Shown: positions 37,743 to 48,009, counted from the stretch's first letter. The stretch is DNA of 64,000 nt from Streptococcus sp. X13SY08 (GCF_001182825.2 NZ_LFYO02000002.1:558001-622000), one strand, 5' to 3'. A program made the numbers and translations. The notes: generated by a model not told the origin, from the sequence alone.

Positions 37743-39051
37743 CTACAAACTCAAATTCAAACTTGCCAATACGGACGATATCACCATCTTTGGCACCACG
37801 CGCGCGAAGGGCCTCGTCAACCCCCATTCCACGCAACTGACGGGCAAATTTCATGACAGATTCGTCACGATCAAAGTTAGTCATCGTGAAGAGGCGCTCC
37901 AATTTCTCCCCAGAGAGAATCCATGATGCGTCATCGTCACGATTGATGTCAAATTCAGGCTCGTCTGCGTCAAATCCGTAGTAAACTTCCTCTTCTTGGA
38001 ATTCAGATTCATCGTAAAGAAGGAATTCGTCCATCTTGTCAAGCAGCTCTGCCGTTGCTTCCAAGAGATTTTCCAACCCTTGGTGAGCCAAACTAGAAAT
38101 TGGGAAAATCATTGGCAATTCATCGAATTCATCATAATTAGCTGCTAATTTTTCTTTGAATTCTTTCAAATTTTCTTCCGACTCAGGCATATCCATCTTA
38201 TTGGCCACAATAATTTGCGGACGTTCCATGAGGCGCAGATTATAAGCCTCCAGCTCATTATTAATGGCTACATAATCTTCATAAGGATCTCGACCTTCAC
38301 TTGCCGACATATCAATGACATGCAAGATAACACGCGTACGCTCGATATGACGAAGGAATTGTGTCCCCAAACCGACACCTTGGCTAGCTCCTTCAATCAA
38401 TCCAGGAAGATCTGCAACAGCAAAAGATTCACCAGATTTAGTACGAACCATGCCCAAATTTGGCACAATGGTCGTGAAATGATAGGCCCCAATTTTTGGT
38501 TTTGCAGAGGTAATGACGCTGAGAAGAGTTGATTTTCCAACGGATGGGAAGCCCACCAGACCAACGTCTGCCAACACTTTCAATTCCAATTCCAACTGGC
38601 GTTCTTCGCCAGGTTCCCCAATTTCAGAAATCCCTGGCGCTGGATTCTTTGGCGTCGCAAAGCGAATGTTCCCGCGACCACCACGACCACCTTTAGCAAT
38701 GACAAATTCCTGACCATTTTCCACCAAGTCTGTGATGACTTTACCAGTTTCTGCATCACGCACAGTTGTTCCTTGCGGAACGCGAACGATCAAGTCCTCA
38801 GCACCACGACCATGCATTCCCTTGGTCATGCCTTTTTCACCTTCTTGAGCCTTAAATTGGCGATTGTAACGAAAGTCCATCAATGTGCGCAACCCTTCGT
38901 CCACGCGGAAAATGACAGAGCCACCCTTACCACCATCACCGCCCCAAGGACCGCCATTTGGCACATACTTCTCCCGACGAAAGGCCACCATACCATCGCC
39001 ACCCTTACCTGCCTTGACCTTAATCTTGGCAGTATCCAAAAACATACTCAT
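37738..39051 (-). CDS. obg: Obg-family GTPase
   Basis: A 437-residue ribosome-associated GTPase. The glycine-rich Obg fold ([27 protein letters not shown]) fills the first ~158 residues, followed by the G domain with G1 [10 protein letters not shown]2/switch I, G3 D-L-P-G-L-I, G4 N-K-M-D, and a C-terminal Obg_CTD. Start chosen at ATG 39051 (M-S-M-F-L-D-T-A), the family norm; the frame remains open 27 codons further. The SD is weak. Intact. Confidence 0.96.
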   Translation of the reverse strand: MSMFLDTAKIKVKAGKGGDGMVAFRREKYVPNGGPWGGDGGKGGSVIFRVDEGLRTLMDFRYNRQFKAQEGEKGMTKGMHGRGAEDLIVRVPQGTTVRDAETGKVITDLVENGQEFVIAKGGRGGRGNIRFATPKNPAPGISEIGEPGEERQLELELKVLADVGLVGFPSVGKSTLLSVITSAKPKIGAYHFTTIVPNLGMVRTKSGESFAVADLPGLIEGASQGVGLGTQFLRHIERTRVILHVIDMSASEGRDPYEDYVAINNELEAYNLRLMERPQIIVANKMDMPESEENLKEFKEKLAANYDEFDELPMIFPISSLAHQGLENLLEATAELLDKMDEFLLYDESEFQEEEVYYGFDADEPEFDINRDDDASWILSGEKLERLFTMTNFDRDESVMKFARQLRGMGVDEALRARGAKDGDIVRIGKFEFEFVD

Positions 39052-39231
39052 AAAATAAGATACTAAGGACGCTAAGAAAACGAGAGGAAAATAGGGGAGC
39101 AGCTTGGTGTGATAACACACCAAATGGTCCATCTTTTTCCCGACGTTTTTAGTCCGAGTTCAATTTTACTTTTAAACTCGAAGGACGTCCTATTCCTTTC
39201 TTCACTTCTTCTTTATTAGCGTCAATATCTT

Positions 39232-39253
39232 AAAAAAAACGCCTTTCAGCGTC
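39232..39253 (-). terminator. Terminator after the small membrane protein gene
   Basis: Minus strand GACGC-tgaaag-GCGTTTTTTTT, a short stem with a long T tail, between the 45-residue gene and obg. Confidence 0.75.
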
Positions 39254-39266
39254 TTTTTACATCAAT

Positions 39267-39404
39267 CTAGATCAAAGCACTGATTGCTGGCAACAAAAGA
39301 CCAGCGACTGTGACAATCACCATGGTGATGACAACAATCCATACCACTTTTTCAAAGGTTGATTTTTTGTGTTTTTCTTCTCCAAAAGCCACAAGCTTCT
39401 CCAT
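39267..39404 (-). CDS. DUF4044-like small membrane protein, 45 residues
   Basis: ATG at 39404, stop TAG at 39267. The product starts M-E-K-L-V-A-F-G-E-E-K-H-K-K-S-T and continues into one hydrophobic helix (V-V-W-I-V-V-I-T-M-V-I-V-T-V-A-G). A soluble, basic N-terminus followed by a single C-terminal membrane helix is the pattern of the DUF4044 family in streptococci. It has its own terminator. Function unknown. Confidence 0.72.
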   Translation of the reverse strand: MEKLVAFGEEKHKKSTFEKVVWIVVITMVIVTVAGLLLPAISALI

Positions 39405-39471
39405 TCCACTCTAAAGATTATTCTCTATTCTACCATGAATATTGGATTATTTCAATGACCAGCTAGCTCCA

Positions 39472-39690
39472 TCATGCTAGAAATAAATTGAAAATGAGCC
39501 CAACGGCAACCAACAATAGTAGAAGATACACTAACCACCCTAAGCGATTTTTAGGATTGAGACGAATCCCTGCTTTTGCTGAAAATAGATGTTCCCTAAA
39601 ACTCGTTTGTGAGAAGGGAAAGCTTACTAAAACCAAGACAATATATAAGGTCAGAAAGGTCATCCCAATCACAATAAATTCAGTTGACAT
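39472..39690 (-). CDS. Small hypothetical membrane protein, 72 residues
   Basis: Two hydrophobic helices (residues ~5-25 and ~50-71) joined by a hydrophilic loop with [18 protein letters not shown] at 39690 lies inside the last codons of uvrC (11-bp overlap), suggesting translational coupling. No known function; the fit to codon use and the overlap make it a probable real gene. Confidence 0.6.
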   Translation of the reverse strand: MSTEFIVIGMTFLTLYIVLVLVSFPFSQTSFREHLFSAKAGIRLNPKNRLGWLVYLLLLLVAVGLIFNLFLA

Positions 39691-41467
39691 GCTCCTCCTC
39701 TCCTAACCTCACCTTAACCGCTTCTGCTACCTTGTAAGGCACGCCAGCTTCCGCGATTTCTTGCACAGATGCCGCCTGAATCTTATTGATAGACTTGAAA
39801 TATTTGAGAAGAGTTTGTTTGCGCTTTGGACCTAGACCATCAATACCATCTAGCTTAGAGCTGAGAGAATTTTTACTGCGAAGTTGGCGATGAAAGGTAA
39901 TAGCAAAGCGGTGCACTTCATCTTGGATGCGTTGCAAGAGAAAGAATTCTTGAGAATTTCGCTCTAAGGGGACTACTTGCAGAGGATTCCCATAGAGCAA
40001 TTCATGTGTTTGGTGTTTATCATTTTTCTGCAAACCAGCAATAGGAAGCGACATGCCCAGTTCATTTTCAATGACATTTTTAGCAATATTGACTTGTCCC
40101 TGACCACCATCAATGATAATCAAATCAGGCGGAGTCAATCCATACCGTTCTACACGGCTGTATCTGCGGCGCAAGACTTCACGCATAGAGGCGTAGTCAT
40201 CTGGTCCTTGAACGGTTTTAATTTTATACTTTCGATATTCCTTCTTGTTAGCCACGCCATTTTCAAAAACGACCATGGCAGAGACTGGACTGGTCCCTTG
40301 AATATTGGAATTATCAAAAGCCTCGATACGAATAGGGGTCGGGATACCGAGAAGATTACCGATGTTTTCAACGGCTCCTTGTGTTTTTTCCAGATTTTTC
40401 TCTAGTAAATTAAATTTCTGCTCCAAACTGACACGGGCATTTTTGATAGCCAAATTGACCAACTGCTTCTTCTCACCACGCTGGGGCTTGACCACTTTGG
40501 TATCCACCAAGGCCCGTACCGCTTCTTCGTCAATATCCTGTGGGATAAAGATTTCATTAGGAATCAAGTGTTGCTGATCTTGGTAAAATTGCCCGATATA
40601 GGTCAAAAAATCCTGATCCGCATCGCTATAGTATGGAAAAAGATTGACATTCCGCTCAATCAGCTTGCCCTGACGGACAAAGAAGACCTGAACACACATC
40701 CATTCTTTATCCACGTAATAACCAAAGACATCGCGATTCTGCATATCCTGTGCCATCACTCGTTGTTTGGTGCGTAGAGTAGCAATGGATTGGATGAGGT
40801 CACGGTATTCAGCTGCCTTTTCAAATTCCATCGCTCCCGCCGCCGCTTTCATTTTCTCTTGCAACTGATGAACGATTTTATCGTCATGTCCTGTCAAAAA
40901 TTGGCTGACTTCTGTCGCCATTTTAGCGTAGTCTTCACGACTAGGCATATTGTCGCCATGCGCCAAACATTGTCCAAGATGATAATAAAGACAAAATTTA
41001 TTTTCTGGCATTTTACACTTGCGAAATGGATAGAGGCGATCCAGCAATTTCAAGGTCTGATTAGCTGCATTGACATCGGGATAGGGACCAAAATATTGAC
41101 CGCCATCCTTTCGGATTTGTCGCGTGATGATCAGACGTGGATGACGCTCATTCGTAATCTTGATGAAAGGATAAGATTTGTCATCCTTAAGCATGATGTT
41201 ATATCGGGGCTTGTTTTCTTGGATCAGATTGATTTCCAATAGCAGAGCTTCGATGTTGGATTCGGTCACGATGAACTCAAAATCTGCAATTTCCGATACC
41301 AATGCTTCTGTCTTGGTATCATGACTCCCACGAAAATAAGACCGTACCCGATTTTTCAGATTCTTGGCCTTCCCAACATAGATAATCTTTCCGTATTTAT
41401 TTTTATGGAGGTAGCAGCCAGGACTATCTGGCAATAACTCCAACTTGTGTTTGATGATTTCATTCAT
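39680..41467 (-). CDS. uvrC: UvrABC excinuclease subunit C
   Basis: A 595-residue nuclease subunit that makes both incisions. GIY-YIG domain at the N-terminus (P-G-C-Y-L-H-K-N ... I-I-Y-V-G-K-A-K-N), UVR domain near residue 200 ([11 protein letters not shown]), RNase H-like domain with E-A-F-D-N-S-N and I-I-D-G-G-Q-G-Q-V, and a C-terminal helix-hairpin-helix ([12 protein letters not shown]). All catalytic parts are visible; length is standard. Confidence 0.97.
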   Translation of the reverse strand: MNEIIKHKLELLPDSPGCYLHKNKYGKIIYVGKAKNLKNRVRSYFRGSHDTKTEALVSEIADFEFIVTESNIEALLLEINLIQENKPRYNIMLKDDKSYPFIKITNERHPRLIITRQIRKDGGQYFGPYPDVNAANQTLKLLDRLYPFRKCKMPENKFCLYYHLGQCLAHGDNMPSREDYAKMATEVSQFLTGHDDKIVHQLQEKMKAAAGAMEFEKAAEYRDLIQSIATLRTKQRVMAQDMQNRDVFGYYVDKEWMCVQVFFVRQGKLIERNVNLFPYYSDADQDFLTYIGQFYQDQQHLIPNEIFIPQDIDEEAVRALVDTKVVKPQRGEKKQLVNLAIKNARVSLEQKFNLLEKNLEKTQGAVENIGNLLGIPTPIRIEAFDNSNIQGTSPVSAMVVFENGVANKKEYRKYKIKTVQGPDDYASMREVLRRRYSRVERYGLTPPDLIIIDGGQGQVNIAKNVIENELGMSLPIAGLQKNDKHQTHELLYGNPLQVVPLERNSQEFFLLQRIQDEVHRFAITFHRQLRSKNSLSSKLDGIDGLGPKRKQTLLKYFKSINKIQAASVQEIAEAGVPYKVAEAVKVRLGEEEHVN

Positions 41468-41486
41468 ATGAATATTGTAACAAAAA

Positions 41487-41509
41487 AGAACTAGAAAACC
41501 TAGTTCTTA
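41487..41509 (-). terminator. Terminator after the flavin reductase gene
   Basis: AAGAACTAG-aaaac-CTAGTTCTT with a T run on the minus strand; it lies 20 bp after the reductase stop and 20 bp before uvrC. Confidence 0.8.
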
Positions 41510-41527
41510 GTATATAGAGCGATATTC

Positions 41528-42088
41528 TTAGTCCACAAAACGATTTGCGAATGTCAAGTAAGTATTTACAACAGTTTGCAAGAAGTTTTTTGTACCTTCA
41601 TTGTTGAGTTTATTATCTTCACCAAACAAAGTATGAGCTTGCGCCAAGTAAGATTCTGGTTTTGCCAATACTGGAATATCCAAGAACACCAAGCTTTGGC
41701 GGAGTTGATGGTTAACACCAAAACCAGATACATTTCCTGTAGAATGAGAAGCGATCAAGGCAGGTTTACCACCCATTGCACCGTCTCCTAGCGGACGAGA
41801 AGCAACGTCAACGGCGTTCTTCAAGGCAGCAGTCAAACCACGATTGTATTCAGCAACGATGAAAATCAAGCCATCTTGTTCCTTCACTTGATTGCGGTAA
41901 CGCGTATAGCTTTCTGGTAACTGACCGCCTTCTTCGTCGTAATCAGGGTTGTAAAGAGGTAAATCACTAATCTCGATTTGAGTTAATTCAACATCTGCTG
42001 GAAACAACTCTTTCAAAGAATCTGCAATTTTTTGAGAATTTGAATCTTGACGAAGACTTCCAAGAATAAGACCAATTTTTTTAACCAT
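41528..42088 (-). CDS. NAD(P)H-dependent FMN reductase
   Basis: A 186-residue flavodoxin-fold reductase with the FMN phosphate motif G-S-L-R-Q-D-S-N at residue 11 and the P-L-Y-N-P-D-Y motif near residue 45; E-Y-N-R-G is typical of the NADPH_dep_red family. These enzymes give reduced flavin or reduce azo compounds and quinones. The start at 42088 has GAGAAACC upstream. A palindromic site (42118-42135) in its promoter matches sites in the EET locus, hinting at shared control. Confidence 0.87.
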   Translation of the reverse strand: MVKKIGLILGSLRQDSNSQKIADSLKELFPADVELTQIEISDLPLYNPDYDEEGGQLPESYTRYRNQVKEQDGLIFIVAEYNRGLTAALKNAVDVASRPLGDGAMGGKPALIASHSTGNVSGFGVNHQLRQSLVFLDIPVLAKPESYLAQAHTLFGEDNKLNNEGTKNFLQTVVNTYLTFANRFVD

Positions 42089-42117
42089 GAGGTTTCTCCT
42101 TGAAATTCATTTATTTT

Positions 42118-42135
42118 TATCACTAGTTAATGATA
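42118..42135. promoter_or_regulatory. Palindromic operator-like site upstream of the flavin reductase
   Basis: TATCACTAgTTAATGATA, an imperfect 18-bp palindrome 30 bp upstream of the reductase start. The half-site TTAGTGATA/TATCACTA recurs in the two EET intergenic regions of this window. Confidence 0.5.
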
Positions 42136-42183
42136 TGTCTTTTTGAAATAGATGTCAAGAATTTTGCACGAAAAAATTAAAAA

Positions 42184-42206
42184 AAGATTTGGAAAATCCA
42201 AATCTT
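42184..42206 (-). terminator. Terminator after glmS
   Basis: AAGATTTGGA-aaa-TCCAAATCTT, with a run of T on the minus strand just after the glmS stop. Confidence 0.82.
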
Positions 42207-42212
42207 CTTATC

Positions 42213-44027
42213 TTATTCAACTGTAACGGCTTTTGCCAAATTACGTGGTTTATCTACATCGAGACCACGTTGAAGGGATGCGTAGTAGGCAATCAATTGA
42301 GTCGGAATGACCATTGAAATAAGGGCCAAGAATGGGTGAACTTGATTGAGGACAATATCGTCACCTTCACGCGCCATATCTTCTTCGACAATTGTCAAGA
42401 CGTTTGCACCACGAGAGACTACTTCCGCCACATTACCACGTGTATGTGCAGCTGTTTGCTCATTAGAAGAAATTAAGGCAATAACCGGCGTTCCATCTTC
42501 AATCAAGGAAATCGTACCGTGTTTCAACTCACCGGCCGCGAAGCCTTCTGTCTGAATGTAAGAAATCTCTTTGAGCTTGAGCGCTGCTTCCATGGTCACA
42601 TAATAGTCTGTACCACGACCGATGTAGAAAGCGTTGCGTGTTGTGGACAAGAGAGCTTCCACTTTTTCAGCGATGACATCTTTTTCTGACAAAATTGCTT
42701 CGATGGACTGTGCCACGATGGACAATTCATGCACTAAATCAAATTCTTTTGCTTCTGCTTTTCCGTTAGCTTCACCGACTGCTTTTGCCAAGAAAGCAAG
42801 AGCAGCAATTTGTGCTGTATAAGCTTTGGTTGAGGCTACCGCGATTTCAGGACCTGCATGGAGCAACATAGTATGCGTTGCTTCACGAGAAAGAGTTGAA
42901 CCTGGCACGTTTGTGATGGTCAAACTTGGAATACCCATTTCATTAGCTTTTACCAATACTTGACGGCTATCAGCTGTTTCACCAGATTGAGTCAAAAGAA
43001 CAAACAATGGTTTCTTGCTCAAGAGTGGCATGTGGTGGCCCCATTCTGAAGCCACACCTAATTCTACTGGTGTATCCGTAAGAGTTTCCAACATATTTTT
43101 AGAAGCAAAACCAGCGTTGTAAGAAGTACCTGCTGCGAGGATGTAGATACGATCCGCATCTTGAACAGCCTTGATGATAGCTGGATCAATCGTCATTTGT
43201 CCATTTTCATCTGCATAAGTTGAAATCAATTTACGCATAACAGTTGGTTGCTCATCAATTTCTTTGAGCATATAGAATGGATAAGTTCCTTTACCAATAT
43301 CTGACAAGTCCAATTCAGCTGTGTAGCTTGCACGTTCGATTGGATTGCCATCATAGGCCATGACTTGAACGCTATCTTTTTTGACAATAACCAATTCTTT
43401 ATCATGGATTTCCATGTATTCGCTAGTTTCACGAATCATGGCCATGGCGTCTGAGCAGACCATGTTATAGCCTTGACCCAAACCAATCAAAAGTGGTGAT
43501 TTATTTTTAGCGACATAGATAGTATCTGCATCTTGAGAATCAATCAAAGCAAAAGCGTATGATCCTTGGATAATATGAAGAGCTTTTTTAAAGGCTTCAA
43601 GAACTGACAATCCTCCTTCTTCAACGAATGAACCAATGAGGTGCACAGCAATTTCTGTATCTGTTTGACCCTTGAGGGTATGACCCGCTAAGTAAGTTTC
43701 TTTAATTTCCAAGTAGTTTTCAATCACACCATTGTGTACCAAAACAAAACGACCTGACTGCGAGGTATGAGGATGGGCATTGTCCTCTGTTGGTTTGCCA
43801 TGAGTTGCCCAGCGTGTGTGTCCGATACCTGCCATATCCTCTGTATGCTCACCAACTTTAGCAGCCAAGTCTGCAATACGACCAACTGATTTGACCAAGC
43901 GCCCATTACCAGCACCTGTCACAAAAATACCTGCTGAATCATAACCACGGTATTCTAACTTTTCCAACCCCTGAATTAAGATATCTGTTGCATTTGCATT
44001 CCCGACAACTCCGACAATTCCACACAT
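42213..44027 (-). CDS. glmS: Glucosamine-fructose-6-phosphate aminotransferase (isomerising)
   Basis: A 604-residue enzyme that makes glucosamine-6-phosphate from fructose-6-phosphate and glutamine, feeding peptidoglycan, UDP-GlcNAc and so also the sialic acid pathway. N-terminal Cys2 glutaminase ([16 protein letters not shown] near residue 72), then two SIS domains ([17 protein letters not shown]), and C-terminus L-A-K-A-V-T-V-E, all complete. No glmS ribozyme is seen; control seems to be by NagR-like operators around the promoter. Confidence 0.97.
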   Translation of the reverse strand: MCGIVGVVGNANATDILIQGLEKLEYRGYDSAGIFVTGAGNGRLVKSVGRIADLAAKVGEHTEDMAGIGHTRWATHGKPTEDNAHPHTSQSGRFVLVHNGVIENYLEIKETYLAGHTLKGQTDTEIAVHLIGSFVEEGGLSVLEAFKKALHIIQGSYAFALIDSQDADTIYVAKNKSPLLIGLGQGYNMVCSDAMAMIRETSEYMEIHDKELVIVKKDSVQVMAYDGNPIERASYTAELDLSDIGKGTYPFYMLKEIDEQPTVMRKLISTYADENGQMTIDPAIIKAVQDADRIYILAAGTSYNAGFASKNMLETLTDTPVELGVASEWGHHMPLLSKKPLFVLLTQSGETADSRQVLVKANEMGIPSLTITNVPGSTLSREATHTMLLHAGPEIAVASTKAYTAQIAALAFLAKAVGEANGKAEAKEFDLVHELSIVAQSIEAILSEKDVIAEKVEALLSTTRNAFYIGRGTDYYVTMEAALKLKEISYIQTEGFAAGELKHGTISLIEDGTPVIALISSNEQTAAHTRGNVAEVVSRGANVLTIVEEDMAREGDDIVLNQVHPFLALISMVIPTQLIAYYASLQRGLDVDKPRNLAKAVTVE

Positions 44028-44073
44028 ATATTTTCTCCATCAGCCAAAGCTGATATTCTTTCTAACATTTTAT

Positions 44074-44088
44074 AAATTGGTATAGCCC
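44074..44088 (-). promoter_or_regulatory. NagR-like operator, promoter-distal side near glmS
   Basis: AAATTGGTATAGCCC on the plus strand, resembling the TTGGTATAG-type operators of NagR/YvoA GntR-family amino-sugar regulators. It lies downstream of the predicted transcription start. Confidence 0.55.
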
Positions 44089-44117
44089 TTTAACGACAAC
44101 TAAAACCAAGCATTAAC

Positions 44118-44146
44118 AGTATATAAAAAGATAGATAAGATGTCAA
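44118..44146 (-). promoter_or_regulatory. glmS promoter
   Basis: Minus strand TTGACA (44146-44141), 17-bp spacer, TATACT (44123-44118): a near-consensus promoter about 90 bp before the glmS ATG, with an operator-like copy on each side. Confidence 0.85.
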
Positions 44147-44150
44147 ACAC

Positions 44151-44166
44151 AAAATTGGTATAGTCC
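44151..44166 (-). promoter_or_regulatory. NagR-like operator, upstream of the glmS -35 box
   Basis: AAAATTGGTATAGTCC, sharing AATTGGTATAG with the site at 44074-44088, about 77 bp away. The pair brackets the promoter. Confidence 0.55.
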
Positions 44167-44191
44167 TAAAAATTCAATAAAAAGAACCAGC

Positions 44192-44734
44192 TTACTTGGC
44201 TAGCCCTATTTCAATAAATCCAAATTTTTTCAGAGGTGTGACACGAAATGCCATACGTCCAATGATTTGATCCTGCGTAATGAGTCCAAATTCTCGACTA
44301 TCTCGCTTGTCTGTCCGAACATCGTTAAGAACAAGATAGGCGTGTGGAGTGACAACATCGCTCTTTCCTTTTGTAATGGTTGAGATTGTTAAATCTTCTG
44401 TAAAATATTCTTGATGTCGCGGACGGTCCAGATAAGCTTCTTCCACAATCAGATCATTCCGGTAGAGGACATCGTCCATGTAGGTTACCTTATCACCTTC
44501 AAGAGCAATGATACGTCCCACATATCGCTGCCCCTCCTCTTCGTAAAGTACAAAATCACCATAAGTCAGATTGTCATTTTTAATCGCCAAGATCAGTTGA
44601 TCTTTTTCAAAATAATCATTGGCCATTTGCTCGTTAATCGTCACAGGTTCAAAAAACCAGATTCTTAATCCGATGATACCAACAACCAATAAAATTGTAA
44701 AAACAATTTGCCTAATTAAATCCCTTTTTACCAT
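44192..44734 (-). CDS. Signal peptidase I-like protein lacking catalytic Ser and Lys
   Basis: A 180-residue single-pass membrane protein of the S26 fold: one N-terminal helix (residues ~10-28) and the boxes that can be aligned to SPase I. The box B serine is absent (V-T-I-N-E-Q-M-A-N-D-Y where active enzymes have x-G-x-S-M-x-P-T). The general-base lysine is glycine (Y-V-G-R-I-I-A-L-E-G-D for Y-V-K-R-V-I). Box E is L-N-D-V-R-T-D-K-R-D-S-R instead of G-D-N-R-x-x-S-x-D-S-R. ATG at 44734 has GGGAG just upstream; a TTG four codons earlier is the alternative. Probably an accessory paralogue, not a working peptidase. Confidence 0.75.
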   Translation of the reverse strand: MVKRDLIRQIVFTILLVVGIIGLRIWFFEPVTINEQMANDYFEKDQLILAIKNDNLTYGDFVLYEEEGQRYVGRIIALEGDKVTYMDDVLYRNDLIVEEAYLDRPRHQEYFTEDLTISTITKGKSDVVTPHAYLVLNDVRTDKRDSREFGLITQDQIIGRMAFRVTPLKKFGFIEIGLAK

Positions 44735-44802
44735 AAACTCCCTCAATATTCATCATAAATCTACTAACTAGTATAGCATATTTTCGCAGAAAAGTAGACC
44801 TT

Positions 44803-45420
44803 TCATTTTATGAGTTGTGAAAAAATCTCCTCTGCGATAATCTGGTTCCCTGAGTAATTCAAGTGTAAGCCGTCGCTATAATACTCCAAATGTCCCTCTG
44901 TCAAAGGGTACAGATTGATGGAATGAGCCCCAACTTCTTCAGCAATTTGTGGAATAATAACCTGCAATTCTTCTTTTATGATGGCATTATTAAGACCGAA
45001 GCGACTGGTTGGTACAAATGGTGGAACGACCACAAAGACATCTGGCTGACTGACTAACGACTGGTAGCGCTCGACCATTTGACGGTACTCTACTGTAAAG
45101 CGTTCCTTGTTCCAATATGGGCCCCGGCTATCATTGCTACCAATCATGACAACAACCATATCTGGTTCACTCAGCAGAGATAACTTCGCATTATCTTCCT
45201 CGAAGTAGGGAAAATCTGAAGTAGTTTGTAGGGAACGTCCACTCAGGCCGAAATTATGGACCTGATAGCGTGAACCTAATTTATCTGCTAAAATAGATGG
45301 GTAGGCTTCGATGTTTCGGTCATTTAAGCCATAGCCGTAAGTTAAGCTGTCACCAACCGTCGCTACCTTTATCGCACCGCTTCCTTTTACTAAAACTTCT
45401 GGATATAGATTTTCAGCCAC
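44803..45420 (-). CDS. SGNH/GDSL-family hydrolase
   Basis: A 205-residue hydrolase: block I V-G-D-S-L-T-Y-G-Y-G (~residue 22), block III M-I-G-S-N-D-S-R-G (~90), and block V D-G-L-H-L-N (~189), giving the Ser-Asp-His set. No signal peptide, so it is presumably cytoplasmic; substrate (an esterified sugar or lipid) unknown. It lies upstream of the signal peptidase-like gene on the same strand, with a 68-bp gap. Confidence 0.87.
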   Translation of the reverse strand: MAENLYPEVLVKGSGAIKVATVGDSLTYGYGLNDRNIEAYPSILADKLGSRYQVHNFGLSGRSLQTTSDFPYFEEDNAKLSLLSEPDMVVVMIGSNDSRGPYWNKERFTVEYRQMVERYQSLVSQPDVFVVVPPFVPTSRFGLNNAIIKEELQVIIPQIAEEVGAHSINLYPLTEGHLEYYSDGLHLNYSGNQIIAEEIFSQLIK

Positions 45421-45497
45421 TTCATACTCCTTGATACTATCCTTCTAACAACATTGTAACATGTTGGCGCCAAGAAAGAAACTAGCTTGTTTTATGC

Positions 45498-45503
45498 TAT
45501 AAT
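45498..45503 (+). promoter_or_regulatory. Extended -10 element just before the FAD oxidoreductase
   Basis: TATGCTATAAT ends six bases before the ATG at 45510, and no SD is visible, so the transcript would be leaderless. A TTGGCGCCAA palindrome lies upstream at 45464-45473. Confidence 0.55.
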
Positions 45504-45509
45504 AATGTC

Positions 45510-46625
45510 ATGAAACAAGAAATCATCATTATTGGAGGAGGCATTGTTGGCTCAACAGCGGCCTTCTACCTCTCAAAAGAACCGACTGTAAAGGTCACTC
45601 TGATTGATGAGGGCACAGGTAGCGCAACACGCGCAGCTGCTGGTATCATCTGCCCTTGGCTATCCCAACGACGCAACAAAGAATGGTATCGGCTCACCTC
45701 GCAAGGCGCAGCTTTTTACCCAACATTAATGGCGGACTTAGAGAAATCTAGCTTTAAACCTGCTCCCTACAAGCAAACTGGGACTCTAGTTTTCAAAAAT
45801 CAAGAAAAACTACTAAAAAAGCTAGAAAAAATTGCCCATAAACGTTTGGTCGATGCACCAATGATTGGTGATTTAGAGCTTTACCAATCTCAAGAACTTG
45901 CGCAAGTTATTCCCCAATTAGAAACGGATCAAGGTGCTATTTTAGCCAGTGGTGGAGGACGAGTAGATGGTGGACTTTTGCTGGATCAATTGCAAAGTGC
46001 CTTCATCCAAAACGGAGGAGAGATTCTTTATGGTAAGGCACAGCTCGCTTCCTCTTGTCAGGTAAAAGTTCAAGGCCGAATCTTAAGCTGTGACAAGCTC
46101 ATTTTGACTGTCGGAACATGGTTACCTGACTTGCTAGAACCACTAGGTTACCACGTCGATGTCCGACCACAAAAAGGGCAATTGCTGGAAATTCAAACTC
46201 ATTTTGCAACTGATGATTGGCCAGGATGTATGTTACATGGCGAAATTGATATTCTACCATTTGAAAATGGAAAATTAGTAATCGGTGCCACACATGAAGA
46301 TGATATGGGCTATGATTTAACCTTAGATGAAGAGAAAATTTCCCACATGAAAGCCACTGCCGAGGAATTTATTCCAGCCCTCAAAGACTACGATATCTCT
46401 GCAACTCGAATCGGAACACGCGCTTACACATCTGATTATTCACCATTTTTCGGACCATTGATAGATCAGCCCAATGTGCAAGTAGCCAGCGGACTTGGAT
46501 CATCAGGTTTGACATCTGGTCCCTTCATCGGCTGGCAATTAGCGCAAGCTATTCTTCAAAAACCAATCTCATTTGATGCTAGCCCTTATAGCCCAAATTC
46601 CTATATTGAAAAAACTGACCTCTAG
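45510..46625 (+). CDS. FAD-dependent oxidoreductase, DAO family
   Basis: A 371-residue D-amino-acid-oxidase-type flavoprotein. The dinucleotide-binding motif I-I-I-G-G-G-I-V-G-S-T-A-A is at residue 5, followed by T-R-A-A-A-G-I-I-C-P-W, and the C-terminal FAD contact G-L-G-S-S-G-L-T-S-G-P near residue 332. Related proteins oxidise amino acids such as glycine or D-amino acids; substrate not assigned. It is divergent from the SGNH gene and ends in a terminator shared with the pseudogene beyond. It may be translated from a leaderless mRNA. Confidence 0.86.
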   Translation: MKQEIIIIGGGIVGSTAAFYLSKEPTVKVTLIDEGTGSATRAAAGIICPWLSQRRNKEWYRLTSQGAAFYPTLMADLEKSSFKPAPYKQTGTLVFKNQEKLLKKLEKIAHKRLVDAPMIGDLELYQSQELAQVIPQLETDQGAILASGGGRVDGGLLLDQLQSAFIQNGGEILYGKAQLASSCQVKVQGRILSCDKLILTVGTWLPDLLEPLGYHVDVRPQKGQLLEIQTHFATDDWPGCMLHGEIDILPFENGKLVIGATHEDDMGYDLTLDEEKISHMKATAEEFIPALKDYDISATRIGTRAYTSDYSPFFGPLIDQPNVQVASGLGSSGLTSGPFIGWQLAQAILQKPISFDASPYSPNSYIEKTDL

Positions 46626-46637
46626 AGGGTCAGTTTT
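46611..46637. terminator. Terminator after the FAD oxidoreductase
   Basis: AAAACTGACC-tctagag-GGTCAGTTTT, with T/A runs on both sides; it overlaps the stop codon of the oxidoreductase and follows the convergent pseudogene. Confidence 0.82.
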
Positions 46638-46644
46638 CTTTCTC

Positions 46645-47897
46645 TTAAAAATTGAAGACATCATTGAGACCATAGCCATCTTGATAAGGTTAATCAGCTC
46701 CTGTGAACCTCGTGCAAAAAGAGTTGCTCCGAGGATTTCCTTGGTTTCAGTATGGACGATAACCTTGTAAATACCACGAAGATCATTATTCACATGGGCA
46801 CGCGGCATATTGGCTACTCGCAATTCATTCGCTTGGTATGGGAGTCCTGCTTCTTGTGCTGCTTTTTCCGTCATCCCCACTTGTGATAGAGCAGGCTCAA
46901 TAAAGAGAGTGTTTAGCACGTTTGAACGTTTAGATAGGTTATATTCTCCATTTCCAGTCAATCTACCAAGGACAATACGGAAATCATCTAGGGAGGTGTA
47001 AGTAAATTGCAGGCCACCATTCACATCACCAACAGCGTAGATACCTGGGACTGTCGATTCACAGTAATCATCTACTTTGACCGCACAGCGCTCTATCAAC
47101 TCCATATCCGTATTTTCTAAGCCGAGTCCTTCCGTAGCAGGTTTACGACCTAAAGCATACATGACGACATCAAATGTGTGTTCTTGTCCATTGACCGTTA
47201 GGACAACTTCTTGCCCTTTGTTAGCAACTTTTTCTACTTTGGCATCCACTACAAATGCCACGCCATCTTCTTCCAAATACTCTTGAGCCAAATCTGCAGC
47301 AACTTTCTCATAGCGAGCCAAGATAGCTGAACCTGCTTCAAAAACAGTCACTTGACTGCCCAAGCGACCATAGAGGCTGGCAAATTCAAGGCCGATATTA
47401 CCACCGCCGATGATACCTAGGCGTTTTGGTTGTTCTTCTAAACGCTGAATGCCCGTGCTATCTACTACATGTTCAGATTCCAATAATCCTGGAATTGGAA
47501 GGACATTTGACACCGCACCTGTATTGATGACAATGGTTTCAGCTGTCAATTGTTCAACTTCGTTACCACCAGAAATTTCAAGGATCTTATTGTCTAAAAA
47601 GCGTGCTGTCGCTTAGTAAAGGTCCACTCCTGCGCCTTCTAGCGCAGCTTTGTTTTTCCCACGAAGTCGAGTGACAACCGTTTCTTTTAATTCCATAGCT
47701 TGGGCGAAGGTCAAGTTTTCCTCAGCTGCATGAATGAGTGTTTTAGTCGGGATGCAGCCAATATTGATACAAGTTCCACCATACATGGTTGAATCTTTTT
47801 CAATCAAAGCAACCTTTTTGCCAAGGCTAGACATTTTCCCAGCTAAGGTCTTTCCGGCCTTACCAAATCCGATAACAATTAAATCTTAAGTTTTCAT
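46645..47897 (-). pseudogene. Broken pyridine nucleotide-disulfide oxidoreductase (RclA/mercuric reductase-like)
   Basis: The N-terminus reads M-K-T-stop-D-L-I-V-I-G-F-G-K-A-G, where a TAA replaces the usual tyrosine codon. The redox pair G-G-T-C-I-N-I-G-C-I-P-T-K is intact. A second TAA lies at 47613-47615 after V-D-L-Y. The NAD domain (G-I-I-G-G-G-N-I-G-L-E-F-A) and FAD motif (Y-A-V-G-D-V-N-G) are fine. After L-I-K-M-A-M the C-terminal dimerisation segment is missing and the true end (L-N-D-V-F-N-F, stop at 46645) survives in another frame. So there are two nonsense codons and one out-of-frame deletion. Confidence 0.87.
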
Positions 47898-48009
47898 GGC
47901 ATTCCCTCGCGTTTCTTTATAATAATTCCAGTCTAGCAAACTTGGGATATTTTGTCTCAATTTTGCTACGCCTTATCTACAACCGCCCTACTATTGACCA
48001 AAAAGAAAA

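Noticed and set aside
40790..41242. 150-codon plus-strand frame
   Set aside because: Antisense to uvrC, whose frame and motifs are complete.
44028..44191. glmS ribozyme
   Set aside because: The leader is too short and lacks the ribozyme's conserved core; the operator and promoter explain the region.
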